Below, in pieces: positions 6,878-13,839 of a stretch of DNA of 64,000 nucleotides. Made by a program: the position numbers and the translations under genes. The notes beneath the pieces are model-generated. The model was not told the DNA's origin. It worked only from the letters and a program-made list of their open reading frames with translations, and did not search any database. The first letter of the stretch is position 1. The number at the start of each line of letters is the position of its first letter. The stretch spans positions 806,001-870,000 of the forward strand of contig NZ_BIFT01000001.1 of assembly GCF_003967575.1 (NCBI RefSeq), given 5' to 3'. The stretch is from Dictyobacter alpinus. Its GTDB lineage: Bacteria > Chloroflexota > Ktedonobacteria > Ktedonobacterales > Ktedonobacteraceae.

Positions 6878-9733
6878 TCAAGGTTTCTTCGCTTTTTGTT
6901 CTCTCTTGCCATCACTCATGCTCAGATATCGTTTGACAACAACACTTTCTTCTTGGCCTAACTGCTCCCGCAACGTGAACAGATCGCCACCTGCCTGCAG
7001 ATAGCGCACCGCAAACGTATCACGTAACAGGACAGGGCCAACCTCTTTTCTCATGATCCCTGCTCGTTTCCTGAGTCGCCCAAACAACAGCGCAATGCCA
7101 TTGCTGGTGAACGGGTGCCCTGTCTCAGAAAGAAACAGAGGCTCCTCTCCCACTCGTCTTCGCTTCACATCTTGTCCATTCTTCAGGCGATAATGATCCA
7201 GATACACGCATAGATGATGGAGTCCCTCATGCCCCAAAAGGACCCATCGCCGCGCAGAACCCTTTCCTCGTACTCTGAGTTTGCCTTGTTCACGATCTAC
7301 ATCTGAAAGGCGCATCCCGCAGACCTCTGCAGTACGCATTCCGGTCTCAGCAAGGATCCAAAGCACAGCTTGATTACGCGCCGCAGCCTGATCTGCTCCT
7401 GGTACCTTCTTCCTCGCAGGCTGACAGGCCAACAATAAGCGTTCCCATTCCTCCGGCTCAACGAGGTGAAGAAGCCCAGATTCCTCGTGGGGCACATGCA
7501 AATGCTCAAAGGGAGTCCGCTTCAGATACCGTTGCCGCACCAACCACTGACAAAAGGCACGAGCCGAGCGAGCATACGATGCGATGGTTCCAGCAGCACG
7601 GAGCATTCCCTTTGCCATTGGTCGCTCACGAAGAAACGTGAACCAGCCCTGTACAGCAGCCTCGGTAATCTGGTGTATAAGATCACACTGACACTCAGTA
7701 AGCAGATATTGTTGGAAGAGATACAGGGCCGTCTGGTGCCATTCCAGCGTTTTTGGCCGTCGTTTGCCTCTGCGTTGTGCCTCAAGATAGTCCTGGATGG
7801 CTTGCTCAATGGAGATCGACGCCCCTCTCTGGCGCGATGCACTACTTCGAACAGCGTTTTGTGATGGTAGGCCGCCCTGAGCGTGCTCCTGGTCTGATAG
7901 AAGCGTATGCGGCTCGTGGGCGCTGACGGCTATTTCCAGTACCTTCTTCGTCTCATCCTCAACGGGACGCGAAAGCATCTGTGGTTCTGGCAGTTGCTCC
8001 TGCAACACGGATCTCGCAAGGGAAACCGTGGCAACGCGAGCCGGCAGGTCTGGTTGGTCAACCGCTCCATCAAGCCTCTCTCGTACCGAAAGAGGACATC
8101 CATCTTCATACAATATGTCCTCTTGCCATGGTCCACCACGTGTCTCTTGTAGGCAAACTCGTATCTTGCGCACACCTCGCTGCAACGTGCGCAGATGGAG
8201 TGGCTGGTAGCGCTCGGGAAACAGGCGCTGCAATTCTCGAAACATCTCGCCACAGTTACGCTCTGGATAAGCAATTATCCAGGATGCGATCAGTTCCCAC
8301 ACATCCTTGAATGGATCGTGGCGCGTTCGTGGCCAGTCAAGCAGCGTCTGCAGTGATGGTGACTCATGCACCTGCTCGCGCTGTTCCAGGGTCAACACTG
8401 GGGGAAGGACATCGGATCCAAGAGATGCTGGAAGACAGCGTTTGACACAAAATCTCCGCACAGGAAGCGTCTCTTTCCCTCCAGAAGCGCCCTCTATGCA
8501 GGTAAAGAGCGCCTGCTGCATCTCTTTCACCTGCGCAAAGAGCAACACGGGATCGCATGCCTCAACCATCTGCATCAACGCGTGTTCCTTGGAGGCTGAC
8601 AACACCTTGGAACGCAGAAGGCGTTGTAGTGGCGTCCTGGCCACATCGTAAACCAGGTGGACCTTTCTTCCATCTACCTGTTTCGCTTGTAATTTCATCG
8701 AAGGCTGAAAATAATTGACATAAAAGTGCAGCGCTCGGTAGACTTCACCCAGTTGCTGATAGGCCTGCATTCCAACAAATCGATCATATCCAACCACCTG
8801 ACGTACGATATGGCCATTTTTCTGCTCAACATAACACTGATCATTCTTGAGCGCCGGACGTCCTCGGGTAAAGGTGATCTGCTCCTGCTCACAATAACTC
8901 AGCACCGCCTCATTCATGAATTCCCCTCCATTATCTGTATCGAGCCCCAGGATGGGAAAAGGAAAGAACTCGCGTGCCTGTCGTAACGCGTCGAGGACAC
9001 TATCCTGGCACTTGGACAGGAGAGGAAGGCATTCCGTCCATCCTGTTGCAATGTCCGTAAGGGTCAACGTGTAGAGAAAACTTCCCTTGGTGTCCACACC
9101 GCCATGGGCCACCAGATCTGCTTCAAGAAAACCAGGTTGGGTCTCATTCCACTGTCGAAAGGTCCGGATGGGAATCTGTTGCTTGAGCAGTGTTCCTGGA
9201 CGCGTCGTGGAGAGGCCAGAGGGACCACGCCCTCGATGCATACGCAGCAAGCGATCAGCTGTAGCGACACTCATCGAGAGGAGTTGGATTCGATCTGTGT
9301 CACTCAGATGCAGGTGTCCGTGCCGCTCCAATGCTTCGACGAGCGTCGGCAAAAACGGCATAAAGCGCTTGGCAGCTATCCGATTCGCGGCATCCCACAC
9401 CTGAACCAATGCCTCCTGGACCTCTGCGCCATACCGCCGTGAACGTGGGCGCACCGGAGCTGATTGCCCTTCCTCGGTATGATTCAACAGCCACATGGCA
9501 TATTTACGATGATAACCTGTGAACTGGGTAAACTCGTCAAGGATGATTCGCTTCTGCGCCGATGTGGCCTGCCGATAGTGAGGCAACAATTGTTTGAGCA
9601 CTTCACGCCTGGTGTGTAAACACAGCCCACCCCCCATCATCTTCCGTCCTTTGTAATCAAACCAGGTGGGCATGCTGGCCATTGACACGACAGCGTTATT
9701 TGCCTCACCGAAAAACTTCCTCTTGATAGACAT
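6878..9733 (-). CDS. DDE transposase-tyrosine recombinase fusion protein
   Basis: One uninterrupted 951-codon frame joins two unrelated recombinases. Residues about 40-170 form an HTH-like N-terminal region. Residues 200-345 are an rve-type integrase core with Asp206 (LEADLV), Asp267 (DTDNGGEF) and Glu303 (YVEQKNG), a DD35E spacing. Residues 465-525 match the C-terminal helical region (RTRHDPFKDVWE, LRTLQRGVRK) of this Ktedonobacter-type transposase. A linker (about 540-635) follows. Residues 638-951 are a complete tyrosine recombinase: SAM-like N domain, Arg800 (ETGMRTAEV), Lys824 (GKGSARR), Arg904 (LLRDTFAVRYLQAGGD) and Tyr936 (VKRYLSM). Two usual histidines are replaced (Val901 and Gln927). 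Each half alone is a known family; the single polypeptide is unusual. The gene ends beside hicB and its start lies about 250 bases from two tRNA genes. Confidence 0.88.
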   Translation of the reverse strand: MSIKRKFFGEANNAVVSMASMPTWFDYKGRKMMGGGLCLHTRREVLKQLLPHYRQATSAQKRIILDEFTQFTGYHRKYAMWLLNHTEEGQSAPVRPRSRRYGAEVQEALVQVWDAANRIAAKRFMPFLPTLVEALERHGHLHLSDTDRIQLLSMSVATADRLLRMHRGRGPSGLSTTRPGTLLKQQIPIRTFRQWNETQPGFLEADLVAHGGVDTKGSFLYTLTLTDIATGWTECLPLLSKCQDSVLDALRQAREFFPFPILGLDTDNGGEFMNEAVLSYCEQEQITFTRGRPALKNDQCYVEQKNGHIVRQVVGYDRFVGMQAYQQLGEVYRALHFYVNYFQPSMKLQAKQVDGRKVHLVYDVARTPLQRLLRSKVLSASKEHALMQMVEACDPVLLFAQVKEMQQALFTCIEGASGGKETLPVRRFCVKRCLPASLGSDVLPPVLTLEQREQVHESPSLQTLLDWPRTRHDPFKDVWELIASWIIAYPERNCGEMFRELQRLFPERYQPLHLRTLQRGVRKIRVCLQETRGGPWQEDILYEDGCPLSVRERLDGAVDQPDLPARVATVSLARSVLQEQLPEPQMLSRPVEDETKKVLEIAVSAHEPHTLLSDQEHAQGGLPSQNAVRSSASRQRGASISIEQAIQDYLEAQRRGKRRPKTLEWHQTALYLFQQYLLTECQCDLIHQITEAAVQGWFTFLRERPMAKGMLRAAGTIASYARSARAFCQWLVRQRYLKRTPFEHLHVPHEESGLLHLVEPEEWERLLLACQPARKKVPGADQAAARNQAVLWILAETGMRTAEVCGMRLSDVDREQGKLRVRGKGSARRWVLLGHEGLHHLCVYLDHYRLKNGQDVKRRRVGEEPLFLSETGHPFTSNGIALLFGRLRKRAGIMRKEVGPVLLRDTFAVRYLQAGGDLFTLREQLGQEESVVVKRYLSMSDGKREQKAKKP

Positions 9734-9896
9734 TGTACTGGATCCTTTCCTGGCAAAGAAAGAGGATATATGAGAGGAAAAATTCGCTCAATAGACATAA
9801 GAAAAAATCGTATGAGGCCAGGCAAGAGGAAGATTTCTGGTGAGGCAATGCGAGAGAGATGGCAGGCTGTCGTTGAACAGGTTTGCTCCAAAAACA

Positions 9897-9972
9897 CAAT
9901 CGTCCCCTTGCTGACCTGATGGCGAACGCTTCTTACGAAGCGGCCTCTCATCGGCCTGCAAGGGGACGATTG
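9897..9972 (-). terminator. Nested hairpin just downstream of tRNA-Gly
   Basis: CAATCGTCCCCTTGC (9897-9911) and GCAAGGGGACGATTG (9958-9972) form a perfect 15-base-pair stem. The 46-base loop contains an inner perfect hairpin, CGCTTC-TTAC-GAAGCG (9927-9942). Read on the minus strand it begins 10 bases after the 3' end of tRNA-Gly and is followed by GTGTTTTT, so a terminator of the tRNA transcript is the simplest reading. Its place between a tRNA gene and a tyrosine recombinase also makes it a candidate recombination or protein-binding site. Confidence 0.5.
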
Positions 9973-9982
9973 ACATGAAAGG

Positions 9983-10055
9983 AGCGGGAGACGAGACTCG
10001 AACTCGCGACAACCTGCTTGGAAGGCAGGGACTCTACCAACTGAGTTACTCCCGC
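9983..10055 (-). tRNA. tRNA-Gly (TCC)
   Basis: A complete cloverleaf: acceptor GCGGGAG/CTCCCGC, D-loop AGTTGGTAGA, anticodon arm CCTGC-CTTCCAA-GCAGG with anticodon TCC, and T-loop TTCGAGT. The discriminator is U, as usual for bacterial tRNA-Gly. CCA is not encoded (CCT follows). It lies 6 bases from tRNA-Pro, and the two are probably co-transcribed. Confidence 0.95.
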
Positions 10056-10061
10056 GAGAAG

Positions 10062-10134
10062 TCGGGGTGCGCAGACTCGAACTGCGGACCTCCTGGTCCC
10101 AAACCAGGCGCGCTACCAACTGCGCCACACCCCG
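10062..10134 (-). tRNA. tRNA-Pro (TGG)
   Basis: Cloverleaf with acceptor CGGGGTG/CACCCCG, D-loop AGTTGGTAGC, anticodon stem CCTGG-TTTGGGA-CCAGG with anticodon TGG, T-loop TTCGAGT and discriminator A73. CCA is not encoded. It is upstream of tRNA-Gly in the same transcript. Confidence 0.95.
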
Positions 10135-10230
10135 TCGACACTGTGTACTATATCATTCCTCTAGAGCTTTGTCAAGCACTTCTTTGCTGAATTTTCGTAT
10201 TGGTAGGAAAATTCATTTTTACCCGGCCCG

Positions 10231-10680
10231 CTACTGCTCATCTTTGCGCCGGTAACGCAATTTGAGGATTAATAGGTTCCACTGTGTTTTTAAAGTACTT
10301 AAAGGACCACGCCGCAAAGGGGTGATCTTGATATTCCCATAACGCGTGGAACTTACCCGACGCGCTCGAAAGATAAATTGCGAGAACATCACCAGAAAGA
10401 TGCCGACAAATCCTGCCAGCGCTAAAATTAAGGTGATGATATTTTGTCCCGCTAGAAATGCATATGCTCCCCCGAGCAATGCACAGACTATCGTTCCTAG
10501 TAGGAGCCATTCTATCGTGGAAAGATTCCAGGTGATGGGCCGCGATGGCTGGGTCCTCAAATTAGGCCCTGGCCTCCTGCGAAATCTTTCTCCAAACTTC
10601 TGGGATTTCCCAGCTTTCGGGTCGGTGTGCTCCAAATTACGTAGGATTTCTTCGATCTCACGTTCGTATCTATTTGGCAT
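10231..10680 (-). CDS. Small two-TM membrane protein, unknown function
   Basis: A 149-residue protein with a charged cytoplasmic N terminus (about 50 residues, starting MPNRYEREIEEILRNLE). Two hydrophobic segments follow (about 54-74 and 79-100: WLLLGTIVCALLGGAYAFLA and IITLILALAGFVGIFLVMF), then a basic C-terminal tail of about 45 residues. I do not recognise a catalytic motif; N-terminal EIEEIL motifs of this type are common in small chloroflexal membrane proteins. The gene is single, between the tRNA pair and a response-regulator gene. Confidence 0.75.
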   Translation of the reverse strand: MPNRYEREIEEILRNLEHTDPKAGKSQKFGERFRRRPGPNLRTQPSRPITWNLSTIEWLLLGTIVCALLGGAYAFLAGQNIITLILALAGFVGIFLVMFSQFIFRARRVSSTRYGNIKITPLRRGPLSTLKTQWNLLILKLRYRRKDEQ

Positions 10681-10792
10681 AGCCGCTCTGCTTCCTTGAA
10701 CTTGTCAGGACGCTCTTGCTTGTAATGATACCAACTTTTGAGCGCAGAGACAAGTACTTTATGACATAATTTTCAGAAGTGAGAGGATGAAC

Positions 10793-11185
10793 TTAACAAC
10801 TGTAGGATTTTGCCCCTAAAATAGTTTGTACTTTCTCCGCTAACTCCAATGGGTGAAAGGGTTTTGTCATATGTTGAACCGCTCCGAGGTCAATACTGAT
10901 GCGCTGGTAAATATCTTCGGCATGCGCGGTAATCATCATTACTGGTATATCACGTGTAGAAGGATCGGTTCGTAGACTCCTACAGATATGATATCCATCC
11001 TCTCCTGGCATCATGACATCCAAAATTATCAAATCGGGTAATTGCAAAGCTAAAAATCGCTGAAGTTGCTGTCCATTTGAGGCTGCCTCTACGTGAAAAC
11101 CATGACGAGTAAGCACAAATGTGATGATCTCGCGTATCTCTTTATCATCATCGACTACCAGAATTTTCTTCGCCGTATACTCCAT
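10793..11185 (-). CDS. Single-domain response regulator
   Basis: A 130-residue stand-alone CheY-like receiver. Visible are the acidic pair in VVDDDKE (residues 11-14), the phosphoacceptor Asp56 in LIILDVMMPGEDGY, Thr86 in MMITAHA and Lys108 in MTKPFHP. There is no output domain, so it acts through protein contact or as a phosphorelay intermediate. The nearest kinase in the window is at 13,840-16,209, but pairing is not shown. It is transcribed away from the XRE-GAF regulator at 11,394. Confidence 0.92.
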   Translation of the reverse strand: MEYTAKKILVVDDDKEIREIITFVLTRHGFHVEAASNGQQLQRFLALQLPDLIILDVMMPGEDGYHICRSLRTDPSTRDIPVMMITAHAEDIYQRISIDLGAVQHMTKPFHPLELAEKVQTILGAKSYSC

Positions 11186-11393
11186 CTGATCCTCTCACCT
11201 TTCTCTGCCATCTCTCTCTTCTTATGATACAGATTTCCTCTCAGAAGTACAACTTGTACCCCTAAATACGCTACTGAAGTCCATTTTTCTCGTATTATCG
11301 GATGGAGTGTTGACTGACTTCACGTCCTCTGTTATCATATTCCTCAGGATCTGACAGTAATCTATTTAGTAATAGTAAAAGAGGTGGAAAGAC

Positions 11394-12371
11394 ATGGTCA
11401 CCCCTCCTCCTTCCTGGTCATTGGTTTTGCAGGGGATTATAAAGTCATCCGGAGAAAAACAACGCTTGTCATCAGCCCTTGGCGTCACAAGTATGACGCT
11501 CTCACGCTGGGCAAGTGGTGAGTCCAAACCCCAGAAACAACATTTAATTCATTTACTTCAAGTGGTGAATAGCAGCCAGAGGCCTGATCTGCTTCAAGCA
11601 CTTGAAAAACAGTATCCCGACATTCAAACCTGGTTGACTGAAGATAGCTCTGAACATATCCCCTCAGAATTTTTTGCACAGGTACTAAATATACGTACAA
11701 CCACCACTGAAAGCTTACGTTTCTGGCGTATCAGCGAATTGGTTTTGAAACAAACGCTCATACAACTCGATCCTAATCGCCTGGGTATGGCGGTGAAACT
11801 TGTACAATGTATGCCACCCGATGCCGAAGGCAAAATTCGCAGTTTACGCGAACGCGCTGGCAAAGGTACATTGCCCTGGACGGCGGATCTGGAACATGAT
11901 GTGCTTTTCCTTGGCCTTGAGTCCCTTTCTGGCTATGCGGTCGAAGTACGCCATATCGTCAGTGACGATGATCTCAGACAGAGCAAGACCTTTCCAGCCA
12001 TTCAGGATGCTTTTGAGGTAAGTGCTGCCGCTCATCCTATCCGCTTTGAAGGTCGCATCGCCGGTTGCTTATTAGCCTCCAGTACTCAGGCTGGATATTT
12101 CTCACAACAACGTCTCAATCTCCTTACCATGTTTAGCGATCTCATCTCACTGGCCTTTGATAAAGAAGATTTTTATCCCTCACAGATGATCGAGTTACGT
12201 GTGATGCCAAAACCACAAGTACAAAGGCCACTTCTGGCTAACTTCCGCCAGCGCGTTACTATTAAATTTCAACAAGCGATGCAACAACAGAAACAATCCA
12301 GTAATGCGGATATTGAGCAAGAAACCTGGCAAGAATTAGAGGCCGAGTTACTCGCACACCAGCTGTCCTAG
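11394..12371 (+). CDS. XRE-type HTH and GAF-like regulator
   Basis: A 325-residue protein. Residues about 8-60 form a helix-turn-helix of the XRE kind: QRLSSALGVTSMTLSRWASG has the recognition-helix pattern of a lambda-repressor-like domain. Residues about 100-260 look like a GAF sensory fold ending with IAGCLLASSTQAGYFSQQRL. The C terminus is glutamine-rich and probably helical. Such proteins are common in Ktedonobacteria and probably bind DNA in response to a small ligand; neither ligand nor targets are visible. The start ATG follows AGAGGTGG. It is divergent from the receiver gene at 10,793 and convergent with the NtrC-like gene. Confidence 0.75.
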   Translation: MVTPPPSWSLVLQGIIKSSGEKQRLSSALGVTSMTLSRWASGESKPQKQHLIHLLQVVNSSQRPDLLQALEKQYPDIQTWLTEDSSEHIPSEFFAQVLNIRTTTTESLRFWRISELVLKQTLIQLDPNRLGMAVKLVQCMPPDAEGKIRSLRERAGKGTLPWTADLEHDVLFLGLESLSGYAVEVRHIVSDDDLRQSKTFPAIQDAFEVSAAAHPIRFEGRIAGCLLASSTQAGYFSQQRLNLLTMFSDLISLAFDKEDFYPSQMIELRVMPKPQVQRPLLANFRQRVTIKFQQAMQQQKQSSNADIEQETWQELEAELLAHQLS

Positions 12372-12386
12372 TTGCATCACGAGATA

Positions 12387-13784
12387 CTAATCAATATCAT
12401 ATTTTTTCATTAAGTAACGCAATTGATCAACTTTAGCCAGTCCAAGTAACTCGGTCGCCTGCAAACGATTATGCTTTGCCATTTCCAGGGCTCCACGCAC
12501 CAGGTGTTTTTCCAGACGGGCATTGATCACTTCTAAGGATACCGGACCAACTGGTCGCAGATTCAGCCATTGCTCCCAAGGATCATTCCATGATTCAGCA
12601 TTAATATCTGCCTGACCGACAGTTTCTTGCGGTAAATGGAGTGGTAATAGTTGATCACTACTACTTAAAATCATCGCCCGCTCGATGACATTTTTTAATT
12701 CACGAATGTTTCCCGGCCAACGATAGGCAAGCAAGAGGCGTTGAGCCTCAGGTGAGATGCGGCTGACATTGCGCCCCATGGCTTTATTGAATTCATCAAT
12801 AAAACGTGAGGCAAAGAGTAAAATGTCGCCAGGACGCTCACGCAACGGTGGTAAAGGAATAATAAAGACCGCAAAACGGAAATAAAGATCTGAACGGAAT
12901 GATCCTTCAGCTCTAGCTTTATCAAGATCTCTATTCGTGGCTGCAAGCACCCGTACGTTCAAGTTAACCTCTTTATTGCCGCCGAGACGGAAAAAGGAGC
13001 GCGTCTCCAGTACGCGTAACAATTTGGCCTGCATATCGAGTGGCATCTCACCAATCTCATCCAGGAAAAGGGTGCCTCCTTCAGCTAATTCAAGTAAACC
13101 ACGTTTTTGCTGCTTGGCATCTGTGAAGGCATACGGTTCATACCCAAATAATTCACTCTCGATCAAGTTACTGGCAATAGCAGCACAATTGAGGGCATGA
13201 AACGGTCCAGTACTACGTGCACTTTGTTCATGGATGGCATGTGCCACTACCTCTTTACCGGTGCCACTCTCTCCAATAATTAGCACTGATGCATCGCTGG
13301 GGGCTACACGGGCCACCAGATCAAAGACTTCGCGCATACGCTCACTATGACCAACCAGATACTTAAAATGGTAGTTATCGCTCCGTTCTTTGCGTAACTG
13401 GCGTAGTTCTCGCGACATGGCGCTGGTCTCCAACGCACGTTGCACGACCAGTAGAAGTTCCGCCAGATCAAAGCCTTTGAGCAAGTAATCTACCGCTCCC
13501 AGTTTCATAGCTTCAACCGCGGTTTGCACATCTCCATATGCCGTCAGAATAACCACGGGGATATCCGCGTCAAACTTACGAATCTGGGATAGAACTTCCA
13601 GACCACTCAGTCTGGGTAAACGTAAATCGAGCAGTACCAGGTCTAGTGTGCGATGGTGAAGCTCGGCTAATCCAGCCTCTCCATCCGCAGCTGTAAAAAC
13701 ATCATAGCCCTGCTGTTTCAAAAAGCGCGCAAACTGATGTGGCAAATAGGGCTCATCATCAATAATAAGAATACCCAGACTCAC
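12387..13784 (-). CDS. NtrC-family response regulator with altered sigma-54 loop
   Basis: A 465-residue protein with receiver, AAA+ and Fis-type HTH domains. The receiver (1-120) has Asp53 in LLDLRLP and Lys103. The AAA+ domain has Walker A GESGTGKE (171-178), Walker B GTLFLDEIGE (237-246), the sensor region ATNRDL and arginines in FRSDLYFR. The C-terminal HTH lies near 435-462. The loop that contacts sigma-54, GAFTGA in activators, reads YAFTDA (218-223), which argues against normal sigma-54 activation. It lies 55 bases downstream of the partner kinase and is surely its response regulator. Confidence 0.92.
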   Translation of the reverse strand: MSLGILIIDDEPYLPHQFARFLKQQGYDVFTAADGEAGLAELHHRTLDLVLLDLRLPRLSGLEVLSQIRKFDADIPVVILTAYGDVQTAVEAMKLGAVDYLLKGFDLAELLLVVQRALETSAMSRELRQLRKERSDNYHFKYLVGHSERMREVFDLVARVAPSDASVLIIGESGTGKEVVAHAIHEQSARSTGPFHALNCAAIASNLIESELFGYEPYAFTDAKQQKRGLLELAEGGTLFLDEIGEMPLDMQAKLLRVLETRSFFRLGGNKEVNLNVRVLAATNRDLDKARAEGSFRSDLYFRFAVFIIPLPPLRERPGDILLFASRFIDEFNKAMGRNVSRISPEAQRLLLAYRWPGNIRELKNVIERAMILSSSDQLLPLHLPQETVGQADINAESWNDPWEQWLNLRPVGPVSLEVINARLEKHLVRGALEMAKHNRLQATELLGLAKVDQLRYLMKKYDID

Positions 13785-13839
13785 AACGACACCTCCTGCT
13801 TTTCCACCACTCCTGGGTAGGCAAACGGCTTATGCGCAA

